A DNA stretch of 64,000 bases from Vibrio xiamenensis (GTDB lineage: Bacteria; Pseudomonadota; Gammaproteobacteria; Enterobacterales; Vibrionaceae). Of the stretch, positions 54,235-63,131 are shown one piece after another (the first letter of the stretch is position 1; the number at the start of each line of letters is the position of its first letter). The stretch covers positions 1 through 64,000 of the forward strand of contig NZ_FNDD01000003.1 of NCBI RefSeq assembly GCF_900100015.1, in the 5' to 3' direction. The notes beneath the pieces are model-generated. The model made no database searches and was not told the DNA's origin. It saw only the letters and a list, made by a program, of their open reading frames with translations. A program made the position numbers and the translations under genes.

Positions 54235-56892
54235 TTAACGTAAATAGGTGCCGTCTTCGCCGATTTTGCCCGGCCCGTTTAGGACATAAATTCCAGCACT
54301 GTAGCCTTTGACATCAAAACTGATCGTGCCCCCAGAAACCGTCACTTGGTTGCCCGTCACCGCATCGGTATAGGTGCCATTACGCACGCTACTGACACTG
54401 ATGGTTTGTCCATCGGCATTAGCAAGGCCAACCACAGCATAACTTTCGCCTTGATTGTAATCACGCACATAGCTAATACCTGAACCCCATTCATTGACTT
54501 GGGTGGTCGGCGCTTTTTGCAGCGCTGGCACCGCTTTACGAATCGCGTTCAAACGTTGAATGTGTTTGAACAACGGATAGTTTTCGGTAGTCTGCATATC
54601 ATCAAGATAAGGGCCATAATAAGCGCGTCCAGTCTGGTCAATGGTGTCGCTGTTACCGGCAATATCTTGTGGCAGCCCGGCTTGGAACATCACTTCTTCA
54701 CCGTAATAAAGGGTTGGAATACCTCGGTTGGTCCACATTAAGTTGTACGCCATCGCCGCATTGCCTTCCTCTCCGCCATAACGATATTTGAAATCGTTAT
54801 CAGGGCCGACATCGTGGTTTTGGAAAAACGTCACCAGTTTGGTCGCATCGCCATATACCCAGTCCCATCCAAGCACGCCACCAATGCCACCAAAACTGCC
54901 TTTGGTGACGTTATCGCGAAAGGTAGAGAACACCGAGAAATCGAGTACCGAGAAACCAGAATCGCCACCCGCATTTGGATTTGACGGATCTTCCGTGGTG
55001 CGCGTGTACCACCACGGACGGATGACGGCGGAAGCATTGTCGTTATCCAGTTCAGAACCAAACCCAGTGCCTTTAACCAAGTTTTCGCCAAACACAAACA
55101 GCCCTGGCTTATACGCTTTCCAGTCATTGACGTACTCTAGTAGCTCATTCCGCTCAACGTGCTTGACTGTATCGAGACGGATGGCATCGACGCCCATATC
55201 CAAATATTGATGAATCGCGCCATTGATATAGTCCTTAACGTTTTGATTCTCGGTCGCTAAATCTATGGTATCGCCGGCCATGTGTTTATTTTGCAGCGAT
55301 TCCGGGTTCTCCCAATCACCGCCAGACATAAAGCCATCTTGGTGATACCAATCAGGGTCTAAGGTCGTGGAATCAATACCAAAGAAGCGGTTAGCATCGT
55401 AGCCCGCAAGCGGTACCGTGGTGCCAGTTTTTGGATCAACCAGCGGCTCGACACCTTCTGGATCAGAGCTATGTCTTTCTTTAAACCAATCCGGCGCCGC
55501 GCTGTTATCGTTGTCATCACGATAATCCGACTGATAATCGCCTAAGTTGCCAAAGTAGGGATCATTGTCAATTTCGCCCTGAGTTGAACCCTCTGGAACG
55601 TAGTATTTGATTGGCAAATGGTCGATCCAAACTTGATCACGCAATCCATATTGGCTGGAGTGATTGATCACCACATCTTGAATCACCTTCAAGCCTTTGG
55701 CATGGGCCGCATCAATAAAGTCTTGATAGCTGGCGTCGGGTGATTCTAAACGCGGATCAACGGTATAAAAGTCATACGCGTGATAACCGTGATAATCGAG
55801 ACCAGAACGGTTCTCAACCGGCGGCGTAATCCAAATCGCGCTAAAGCCTAAATCTTGAATGTAATCTAACTTCTCAATCAAGCCTTTAAAATCGCCGCGC
55901 CACTGAGGGTCGCCAATTTTGATGCGATCGCGATTGTAGTAGTTATTGCTGCTATCTCCATCGTAAAAACGCGCGGTTAACAGGAAGTAGATGGTCTCTT
56001 CACGAAAATCCGTGCTTGAGGTTTGCGTCTCACCGATATAGTAAGTGAAACTTTGCACCTGTTGATTGCCTGAGGCATCCACTGCCAAGGTTTTAATCAC
56101 TAAGTCAGCGCCATCACCTAAATCGTTAGCCGCAATGCTTTCGCCTTGATAAATATCAGAGCTGCTGGTGGGGTCGCTGCCGTCAATGGTGTAATACAAA
56201 GTGGGAGACGCGTCTTGATTATCCGAGACCGTCAGACTGATCGTTTGACCATCTTGGTAGCTGCCTGGCGCTGGCGATGCTGACACACTGGGCGCCTGGG
56301 TATCTTGGCTCGAAAGCAAGGTCGCGCTGACTTCTTTGCTGTCGGCGTTGATACAGATTTGATAGTCACTGTCGACATCGACGCGATAATCTTCACTTGG
56401 GTAGGCTTCGGTCCAATCGCCATAGTGGTCAACTTTAAAGCGCGGATCGTCGCTACCAAAACTCTGCTCGATGCAATAATTCACATCGTCTGAGGTCGAC
56501 ATTTCTGTGCTAGCCCAATCATTGGGCGTGCCGCGAAAATACCATGTATCGTCACTACTACTGCTATCGTCGTCACAACTGCTAACTTGGGTGACGCTAA
56601 TACTGGAAGTGCTGCTGTTAAAGATAATTTGATAGCTTTGATTGGCAGTGACCGAGTAATCACTGCTCGGATAGCTTTCGGTCCAATCGCCGTAGCGATC
56701 GATTTTAAATCTCGGTCCGCCATCACTATCCCCTTCAGCAAAGGTTTGGCAAGTCTCGAATTCGCTCGAGCTGAGCGTTTCCAATTGGGTGCTTGACCAT
56801 TGGTTTGGCGTGCCTCTGAAAAACCATTCAGCGTGCGCTGAACCAGCAACCAGAGTCAGCCCAACCATGGTTAATGGAAGTACTTTCATCAT
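54235..56892 (-). CDS. Secreted multidomain GH13 alpha-amylase
   Basis: An 885-residue secreted enzyme. Signal peptide 1-22 (cleavage at AHA-EWF). Two tandem starch-binding-like domains follow at about 22-105 and 116-195, each with FRGTPN(Q/D)W, RFK(I/V)D(R/H)YGDWTE(S/A)YPS. A chitobiase-like beta-sandwich lies at 200-290 (YYTIDGSDPTSSSD). The catalytic barrel runs from about 295 to 800, with nucleophile Asp574 (DAIRLDTVKHV), acid/base Glu603 (FGENL) and Asp694 (FQNHD). A C-terminal beta domain ends the protein. It cleaves starch or glycogen outside the cell. AAGGA lies 6-7 bp before the first ATG. Confidence 0.95.
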   Translation of the reverse strand: MMKVLPLTMVGLTLVAGSAHAEWFFRGTPNQWSSTQLETLSSSEFETCQTFAEGDSDGGPRFKIDRYGDWTESYPSSDYSVTANQSYQIIFNSSTSSISVTQVSSCDDDSSSSDDTWYFRGTPNDWASTEMSTSDDVNYCIEQSFGSDDPRFKVDHYGDWTEAYPSEDYRVDVDSDYQICINADSKEVSATLLSSQDTQAPSVSASPAPGSYQDGQTISLTVSDNQDASPTLYYTIDGSDPTSSSDIYQGESIAANDLGDGADLVIKTLAVDASGNQQVQSFTYYIGETQTSSTDFREETIYFLLTARFYDGDSSNNYYNRDRIKIGDPQWRGDFKGLIEKLDYIQDLGFSAIWITPPVENRSGLDYHGYHAYDFYTVDPRLESPDASYQDFIDAAHAKGLKVIQDVVINHSSQYGLRDQVWIDHLPIKYYVPEGSTQGEIDNDPYFGNLGDYQSDYRDDNDNSAAPDWFKERHSSDPEGVEPLVDPKTGTTVPLAGYDANRFFGIDSTTLDPDWYHQDGFMSGGDWENPESLQNKHMAGDTIDLATENQNVKDYINGAIHQYLDMGVDAIRLDTVKHVERNELLEYVNDWKAYKPGLFVFGENLVKGTGFGSELDNDNASAVIRPWWYTRTTEDPSNPNAGGDSGFSVLDFSVFSTFRDNVTKGSFGGIGGVLGWDWVYGDATKLVTFFQNHDVGPDNDFKYRYGGEEGNAAMAYNLMWTNRGIPTLYYGEEVMFQAGLPQDIAGNSDTIDQTGRAYYGPYLDDMQTTENYPLFKHIQRLNAIRKAVPALQKAPTTQVNEWGSGISYVRDYNQGESYAVVGLANADGQTISVSSVRNGTYTDAVTGNQVTVSGGTISFDVKGYSAGIYVLNGPGKIGEDGTYLR

Positions 56893-57604
56893 TGATTGTC
56901 CTTAATTATGTGATGACTTTGGTGCGAGACCGCTCAACACGCATTAAGTCGCAGAAAATAATTCAACGCGTCAGGAGGAAAGCCCTCGCACACGAAGCAT
57001 TATCTCGATATTGATGACTGTCGATTAACGCTAAGTACTGGGTAATATCTCTCCAGTAAATCGCATTAGAAACATCGCATTCATCAAGCACTGCGGGGAG
57101 CAATTATGATGGGGTAGTGAAGCCAACATTGAGGGAGAAGTCTTATTCATATTCACGTTCCGGTTAGGCGTTTATTTCTAGCTTAATATTGTTATGATCA
57201 ACCACGGGCGAACGTCTCAATGTAACTTTGATGATAAACGTAACCTTGATAATAAACGTTACCTTGGCAGTCAATGTCACTTTGAAAATCAACGTTACCT
57301 TGAGAATCTTAAATGGCTGGCGGTGCCGTGTGTGGTTATGACACGAGATATTTGTAGCGACAACCTAAACGATATAAAACAAATATTGTGCTCACAAAAT
57401 GTACAGACTGATATTTAATCACAATCAAATAGAGTTATTTAGATCGCGATTTGTAGGGGACAAACCGCTTATTTTATGACTTGCACCGTATGTGATGAAG
57501 CTGGTCAAAATAAGCGTATTAATTAAATAAAAGAGTAAATAAGGTGGGTGAATAAAAACACCCTTCACCATCGACGAAGAGCATCGGTATTAGCCATCAA
57601 AAAT
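56893..57604. promoter_or_regulatory. Intergenic region upstream of the amylase with 18-bp repeat array
   Basis: A 712-bp gap. It holds the amylase promoter region and the 90-bp tandem array at 57219-57308. A 74-codon frame (57194-57418) reads through the array but has no ribosome binding site. Confidence 0.6.
57219..57308 (+). repeat. Five tandem 18-bp imperfect repeats
   Basis: Units start at 57219, 57237, 57255, 57273 and 57291. All share AA(T/C)GT-(A/T/C)-AC-(T/C)-TTG, followed by six more variable bases, e.g. AACGTTACCTTGAGAATC. The period is exactly 18, so in frame it would encode six-residue repeats such as KRYLGS/QRYLEN. Confidence 0.9.
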
Positions 57605-58291
57605 TTATTTGTTTAACACAGTGCGATACAAACGCTGTGGGCGACCGCCGGTTTTATAGTTAAGCACTAACTGCACCACACCTTCACTTTCCAAAAACTC
57701 AAGATAGCGCCTTGCGGTGACTCGGCTGACATTCATCTGCACGCCAATCTCCTCAGCGGAAAACTCACTTATTTGCTGCTGCTCGAGCAAGGCTTTTAAG
57801 CTTTCCAACGTCGTGGCATCAATGCCTTTAGGCGTGTCGCGCTCGGGTTTGAGTGCGCGTTTACGCAGCAGCATATCGATATCACTTTGATTGACTTGCT
57901 GCTGGTTAAGCAACTGTTGCTTATAGGCTTTGTAATCTTGCAGCGCTTGAATAACGCGCGACATACGAATCGGTTTAACGAGGTAATCAATCACACCCAA
58001 ATGCACCGCTTGCTCGACAGTGGTGGTTTCACGCTCGGCGGTGGTCATGATGAAATCGCACTGCGCGCCTTGTTTGCGTAGCCGACGCATAAATTCAATG
58101 CCGTTACCGTCGGGCAAAGTGATGTCGACAAAAATCAACTGCGGCTGAAACACCGCATACTGCAGCATGGCATCAGCCACGCTTTCACTTATCGCCAACA
58201 CTTGAAAATCGCTGTCTTGGTTAACGGTCGACTCCAACAAATAGCTGGCGCGAACGTCATCTTCGACAATCATTACGCTGAAATTAGTCAT
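57605..58291 (-). CDS. Response regulator of C4-dicarboxylate/malate metabolism (MaeR/DcuR-like)
   Basis: A 228-residue regulator. The receiver has Glu10-Asp11-Asp12, phospho-acceptor Asp56 (LIFVDITLPDGNG) and Lys in LVKPIRM. The C-terminal part (about 155-225: GIDATTLESLKALLEQQ, FSAEEIGVQMNVSRVTARRYLEFLES) is the CitB/DcuR-type helix-turn-helix. Its start overlaps the end of the kinase gene by 8 bp, so the two are coupled. It should activate the transporter and malic enzyme genes beyond the kinase. Confidence 0.93.
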   Translation of the reverse strand: MTNFSVMIVEDDVRASYLLESTVNQDSDFQVLAISESVADAMLQYAVFQPQLIFVDITLPDGNGIEFMRRLRKQGAQCDFIMTTAERETTTVEQAVHLGVIDYLVKPIRMSRVIQALQDYKAYKQQLLNQQQVNQSDIDMLLRKRALKPERDTPKGIDATTLESLKALLEQQQISEFSAEEIGVQMNVSRVTARRYLEFLESEGVVQLVLNYKTGGRPQRLYRTVLNK

Positions 58292-59909
58292 ACTGATTCA
58301 AAATTTGTTTATCTAAATAGACACTAAACACTGTGCTCACGGCTTCATTACCATGCGCTTCGCTGCGTTCCCACTCCAAACTGCCGGAGAAAAAATTCAC
58401 CAATTGATGCACTAGATACAAACCCACACCATGCTGCTCATCACCCGCACTACCCGCTTGTTTGGTCGACACACCGAAATCGAGAATTTGCTTGGCGATC
58501 GCACTGTCTACACCGGCGCCAGAGTCGGCGACCTCGACCAGCAAATGTTGGCCACGGTCGCTTAAATACACCGACACCTGTGGTGAATGTTTATCCCGTT
58601 GCTGCCAAGCGGCCAGCAATGCGTTATCAATTAAGTTGCCAATAATGGTGATGAGCTTATCGGTCACCAATTTTGGATACTGACCAAGGCGGCTGTCGCT
58701 GTCTAACGAGAAATCGACGCCCATATCCGAGGCTTTGTTGAATTTACTCAGCAGCAAGCCAGCAATCGCACTGTCTTGCACATAGTGAACGATATGATTG
58801 ACGATCGCTTGGTAATTATCGCTCTCTTGCTGAATAAAGCTCACCGCTTGTTGATAATTTTTAAGCTGCAACATGCCAGATAGAGTATTGAGTTTATTCG
58901 AATACTCATGGGTTTTACTGCGCAGCAGCTGAGCGTAATTTTTCAAATACATCAGCTCTTTTTCTAGCTCACTGGTTTTCAGGTTGGCAAAAAAGACCAC
59001 CACATGACCGGTTAACTGCTTAGTTCGATAAATCGGATACAAGTGCGCGCGATACTGAGTTTGCCCGAGTGAAAACTCACCCTGATGGTAGCGACCGCGA
59101 TTTTCCAACACCAAGTGCGCCAGTGTCGGCGCAAAGTCGCCAAGCTTAAGTTTCTGCTGCTCGCGCTGGGCGATACTTGGGAGCAGTAGCGTTGCCGAGC
59201 GGTTTAAAGTGGTGACACTCAAGTCTTGATCGATGGCGATGATGCCATCGCGAATGCTGTCGAGGATCAGCTCGTGCTCGCGAAACTTCGCCACGATCTC
59301 TTCGGGCTGATAATCCAAAAAGGTGCGGCGCATTTTATATAGGATCAGCAGCGTCATGGTAATCGCAATTACATACACCAAACCTATCATCAAGCCGATT
59401 TCGCGGTACTGGGCCATCACAATGCGCGAGGTTTTTTCAGACAAATAGCCCACGCAGATGGCGCCTATCACTTGACCGTTTTGCATCAGCGGCACAAAGT
59501 TTCGAATCGCCAAACCAAGGGAGCCTTTGGCTTCACTGCTATGAATGAGGCCGCTTTGTAGCGTCGGCTCAATGTCTGCGCCAATAAAATGTTTGCCGAT
59601 ACGCTCGCGGTTGGGATGACTGAGGCGCAAGCCCTGGTTATCCACCACCACAATATAAGAGGCATCGGTTTGGGCGCGAATCGCTTCGATGTAATCAACG
59701 ATGTCTTGCTCGCGATCCTCATTGGCCAGATTGACCGCGGCGACAATATTGCCATCGTGCGCCAGCACTTTCGCCAGCTCAATGCCGCGTTCTTGCAGCC
59801 CTTGCTGATACTGATTTTGAAGCAAGAAATAGATAGCGTACAGCACAGTAATCACAACCACGGTTGAGGTTGCGATGGCACTTAACGCTAAATGACTCTT
59901 CAATTTCAT
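58284..59909 (-). CDS. Sensor histidine kinase of the CitA/DcuS/MaeK type
   Basis: A 541-residue kinase. Helix 9-30, periplasmic PAS-like sensor domain at about 35-165 (GLRLSHPNRERIGKHF is the carboxylate-binding signature of CitA/DcuS, and GSLGLAIRNFVPL follows), helix 172-192, cytoplasmic PAS at 210-310, then phospho-accepting His334 in KTHEYSNKLN. ATPase motifs are IIGNLIDNALLAAW, VADSGAGVD and GVGLYLVHQLV. This organisation identifies a di- or tricarboxylate sensor. Divergent placement from a 2HCT transporter and malic enzyme makes malate the likely signal. Confidence 0.93.
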   Translation of the reverse strand: MKLKSHLALSAIATSTVVVITVLYAIYFLLQNQYQQGLQERGIELAKVLAHDGNIVAAVNLANEDREQDIVDYIEAIRAQTDASYIVVVDNQGLRLSHPNRERIGKHFIGADIEPTLQSGLIHSSEAKGSLGLAIRNFVPLMQNGQVIGAICVGYLSEKTSRIVMAQYREIGLMIGLVYVIAITMTLLILYKMRRTFLDYQPEEIVAKFREHELILDSIRDGIIAIDQDLSVTTLNRSATLLLPSIAQREQQKLKLGDFAPTLAHLVLENRGRYHQGEFSLGQTQYRAHLYPIYRTKQLTGHVVVFFANLKTSELEKELMYLKNYAQLLRSKTHEYSNKLNTLSGMLQLKNYQQAVSFIQQESDNYQAIVNHIVHYVQDSAIAGLLLSKFNKASDMGVDFSLDSDSRLGQYPKLVTDKLITIIGNLIDNALLAAWQQRDKHSPQVSVYLSDRGQHLLVEVADSGAGVDSAIAKQILDFGVSTKQAGSAGDEQHGVGLYLVHQLVNFFSGSLEWERSEAHGNEAVSTVFSVYLDKQILNQYD

Positions 59910-60129
59910 AATCAGTCACTATTCAAATGTAAACTTAGCGGCGCATTTTCCGTGGTTATCTTTTCCGAGTCAAAATTTATCCAACTTTTGATTAAAAAAC
60001 CTCAACCTTCCATGAACAAAAGTTACAAAAGGTTTTAATAGTTACATTACCTCAATTCTCAATCTTCCTTGTCGCAAGAGTTGTTAAACTTCGCAAAATT
60101 TTTAAAACAACCCTACAAGCGAGTAATAT
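59910..60129. promoter_or_regulatory. Divergent promoter region of the malate module
   Basis: A 220-bp AT-rich region between the kinase and the transporter. AGTTACA occurs at 60021-60027 and 60040-60046, 19 bp apart, a possible binding site for the response regulator. No other structure is clear. Confidence 0.45.
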
Positions 60130-61413
60130 ATGTTTAACAATGATGTCATATCTTCACGCGATAAACTCATGATTAATATTGTGTTTGCGCTTTCCGCTGT
60201 TGTCATCATGGTTGCGACCATCGAGAACAAAATGCCAAGCGGCCTGATTGGCGCCCTCGGCGTGATGGCTGTTGTCGGCTACATCCTAAACTTGGTCGGT
60301 AACAAAACCCCAATCATCAACCAGTACTTTGGTGGTGGTGCGATTGTGGTCATTTTCGGCTCTTCTTATATTTTCCACTCAGGTTTGATTCCTGCTGACA
60401 CTGTCACCACAGTGACTACGTTTGTTAAAGGTGGCGGATTCCTGTCGTTCTTTATTGCAAGCCTTGTGACTGGCTCGATTTTGGGCATGGAAACCGAAGT
60501 CCTTAAGAAAGCAGCACTTAAATACATTCCGGTTATTTTCGGTGGTGTAGCCTGCGCATTCCTGTTTGCAGGATTGGTTGGCGCGATTCTAGGTGAAGGC
60601 TTCTTCAACTCTATCATGCTGATTGCACTGCCAATTATGGGCGGCGGCATGGGCGCAGGCGCAGTGCCTTTGGTTGAGATCATGAAAGGCAGCACCGATA
60701 TGTCAACCGAAGCGCTGATGTCAAAAATGGTTCCAGCACTGGCGATTGGTAACGCGGTTGCGATCGTGATGGCGGGTCTGTTAGACAAACTTGGCAACGC
60801 CGTTCCGTCTCTCACCGGTAACGGTAAACTTATGCGTGAGCAACTTGATAAACCAGCACAAGAAGAACATGACGCACCGGCTTCTGTTCAAGCACTTGGT
60901 GTTGGTGCCCTGCTTGCAATCACAATGTTTTTGGTCGGCACTTTGCTGAGCTCAGTGATTGAAATGCACCCTTACGCATTAATGATTCTTTTTGTGGCGT
61001 TCGTGAAAATCTCTGGTGTGATGCCACGAGAACTTGAGCGCGCGGCACACGCATGGAGCACGTTCGTGGTCAACAACCTAACGCCTGCTCTCCTCGTAGG
61101 TATCGGTGTGGTTTACACCAACCTTGACCAAATTGTTATGGCACTCACATGGACCAACCTTGCAATGGTAGTTGCAACGGTAATGGGCGCCATAGTCGGT
61201 AGCGCTCTTGTTGGGCGTTTAATAGGCTTCTATCCAATTGAAGCAGCCATTACTGGCGGTTTATGCATGGCAAATATGGGTGGAACGGGTGATGTCGCCG
61301 TTCTCGCGTCATGTAAGCGAATGAGTCTGATGCCATTTGCACAGATTTCATCCCGCCTCGGTGGTGCCTTCATGTTGATTCTGGCCACTTTTATTTTAGA
61401 ACTTTTCTTATAA
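60130..61413 (+). CDS. 2-Hydroxycarboxylate transporter (malate:cation symporter)
   Basis: A 427-residue transporter of the 2HCT family (CitS, CimH, MaeN, MleP), with about 11 membrane helices. The two re-entrant loop motifs with the family GGxG sequence are LPIMGGGMGAGAVPLVE and ANMGGTGDVAVL. The C-terminal Arg in SCKRMSLMPFAQISSR is the substrate-binding arginine known from CitS. Members take up malate, citrate or related hydroxyacids with sodium or protons. Its operon with a malic enzyme suggests malate. Confidence 0.93.
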   Translation: MFNNDVISSRDKLMINIVFALSAVVIMVATIENKMPSGLIGALGVMAVVGYILNLVGNKTPIINQYFGGGAIVVIFGSSYIFHSGLIPADTVTTVTTFVKGGGFLSFFIASLVTGSILGMETEVLKKAALKYIPVIFGGVACAFLFAGLVGAILGEGFFNSIMLIALPIMGGGMGAGAVPLVEIMKGSTDMSTEALMSKMVPALAIGNAVAIVMAGLLDKLGNAVPSLTGNGKLMREQLDKPAQEEHDAPASVQALGVGALLAITMFLVGTLLSSVIEMHPYALMILFVAFVKISGVMPRELERAAHAWSTFVVNNLTPALLVGIGVVYTNLDQIVMALTWTNLAMVVATVMGAIVGSALVGRLIGFYPIEAAITGGLCMANMGGTGDVAVLASCKRMSLMPFAQISSRLGGAFMLILATFILELFL

Positions 61414-61422
61414 GGCCTTGTT

Positions 61423-63003
61423 ATGTCACAGATAAACGAATTTAATATTAATTCAAATGCGGGGCTTGCCCCGCTTTCTTCCGTCGACATGTCACTGCAA
61501 AATCTTCAGAAAAAGACCGCTCAGATCCGCTTTTCTCTCGATTTGGCAAACAATAACCTGTCGAAGTACTTAACGCTTCGTCATGTTCAAGATCAAAACG
61601 AGCGACTGTTTTACCACTACATTCGTGAAAATATTCGCGACAGCCTGCCGTACATTTACACGCCATCGGTTGGCGACGCGTGTCAGAACTACAGCTACCT
61701 TAACTTTTCACCACGTGGTTTGTACCTCACTTACCGCGATGGTCAATCGGTAGCGGAGCAAGTTAATCAAATCAATCAAGACATCGATATCATCGTGGTT
61801 ACTGATGGCTCTCGCGTGCTGGGTCTTGGTGACCTTGGTATTGGCGGCATGGGCATTTCGATTGGTAAATTGTCACTTTACACTGCCGTAGGCGGTATTC
61901 CTCCAGAGCGCACTTTGCCTGTGTGTATCGATGTAGGTACCAACAACGAAGCGCTTAAAAATGACCCTCAATATTTAGGTGATAAACAAGCACGTATCGA
62001 AGACGATAAGTTTTACCGCTACCTTGATGAAGTGATGAGTGCGCTTGCCGCGCGCTGGCCAAATGCCATCATTCAGTTTGAAGATTTCAGCAACAACCAC
62101 GCCTACCCGCTGCTGAAAAAATACCAGCATCAATACCGCTGCTTTAACGATGATATTCAAGGCACTGCCACTGTTGCTGTCGCTTCAATCAAACGTGCGC
62201 TGACCAAAGCCAACAAACAAGCCAAGAATGCCAAAGTGTTTGTCGTCGGTGGTGGTTCAGCCGGTTGTGGGATTGCGGATCTTATCAATCGCAGCTTTGG
62301 ATTTGAGCAAGGTGCTGTCTACCTTGTTGACCGTGACGGCGTGTTATTTGCCGATGACCCTCTGAATGAAATGCAAACGCCGCTGGCGCGCCCGACATCT
62401 GAGCGCCCTGTAGCCGGCGAACCACTAGCGCTGCTTGAAGCGGTTAAGCACATTCAACCTGACGTGATTGTTGGTGTGACGGGTGTGACGGGCTTGTTTA
62501 GCGAAGCGGTAATTCGCGCCATGGCAGAAGGTACTCATATGCCGGTTATCATGCCACTCTCAAACCCAGTTAGCGCTTGTGAAGTAACGCCACAACAAGT
62601 TTTCGACTGGATTGGTGACCAAGCGATTGTGATGACGGGCAGCCCGTTTGCGCCAATCGAATTTGAAGGTCGCAGCCATGTCATTTCACAGTGTAATAAC
62701 GTCTATGTGTTCCCAGGCATCGGCCTTGGCGCACACGTGGTTAATGCCACCACGATCACCGATACTATGCTGCAAAAAGCCATGGATGCACTGGCGAGCT
62801 TTGAATGCGCACGCAACACTGACTACGAAGTGTTACCAGCGATTGAATCAACGCTGGATATTTCCAAAGCAATTGCCCACGCGGTTGCCATTCAAGCGAT
62901 TGAAGAAGGCGCAAGCGCCGAACAAAACCTGACGCTTGAACAGCTGACCCAGCGCATCGACAAAGCATTCTGGAATCCGAACCTAGACACGTTCCACGCC
63001 TAA
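61423..63003 (+). CDS. NAD-dependent malic enzyme (MaeE/malolactic type)
   Basis: A 526-residue enzyme that decarboxylates malate to pyruvate (malolactic relatives release lactate). The substrate part has LPYIYTPSVGDACQNYS, VVTDGSRVLGLGDLGIGGMGI and QFEDFSNNHAYPLL. The divalent metal/substrate loop is CFNDDIQGTATV, and the NAD fold has VFVVGGGSAGCGIADL. It follows the transporter by 10 bp with AAGG before the ATG, so import and decarboxylation are co-expressed under the two-component system. Malic versus malolactic activity cannot be decided from sequence by eye. Confidence 0.93.
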   Translation: MSQINEFNINSNAGLAPLSSVDMSLQNLQKKTAQIRFSLDLANNNLSKYLTLRHVQDQNERLFYHYIRENIRDSLPYIYTPSVGDACQNYSYLNFSPRGLYLTYRDGQSVAEQVNQINQDIDIIVVTDGSRVLGLGDLGIGGMGISIGKLSLYTAVGGIPPERTLPVCIDVGTNNEALKNDPQYLGDKQARIEDDKFYRYLDEVMSALAARWPNAIIQFEDFSNNHAYPLLKKYQHQYRCFNDDIQGTATVAVASIKRALTKANKQAKNAKVFVVGGGSAGCGIADLINRSFGFEQGAVYLVDRDGVLFADDPLNEMQTPLARPTSERPVAGEPLALLEAVKHIQPDVIVGVTGVTGLFSEAVIRAMAEGTHMPVIMPLSNPVSACEVTPQQVFDWIGDQAIVMTGSPFAPIEFEGRSHVISQCNNVYVFPGIGLGAHVVNATTITDTMLQKAMDALASFECARNTDYEVLPAIESTLDISKAIAHAVAIQAIEEGASAEQNLTLEQLTQRIDKAFWNPNLDTFHA

Positions 63004-63131
63004 GCGGCTTAAACTGTCACACGCCAATTTCTGCCCGGTGAGAAAAGGAACCTTCCACCGGACAGTCACCCAGCCAACGCCCTTTTTTACTCCACTTTCT
63101 TTACTCAACGCCTGCTTACTCAACAAACTGG

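Noticed and set aside
56960..57120. GGAGGA and GATGGGG segments upstream of the amylase as MalT boxes
   Set aside because: Matches are partial, irregularly oriented and not spaced as in known MalT-controlled promoters.
57194..57418. 74-codon frame with six-residue repeats across the 18-bp array
   Set aside because: The repeat period of 18 produces apparent peptide repeats automatically; no ribosome binding site. Kept as a DNA repeat rather than a gene.
63020..63075. CCGGTG...CACCGG inverted repeat after the malic enzyme as a terminator
   Set aside because: Long irregular loop and no T tract; not convincing enough to list.
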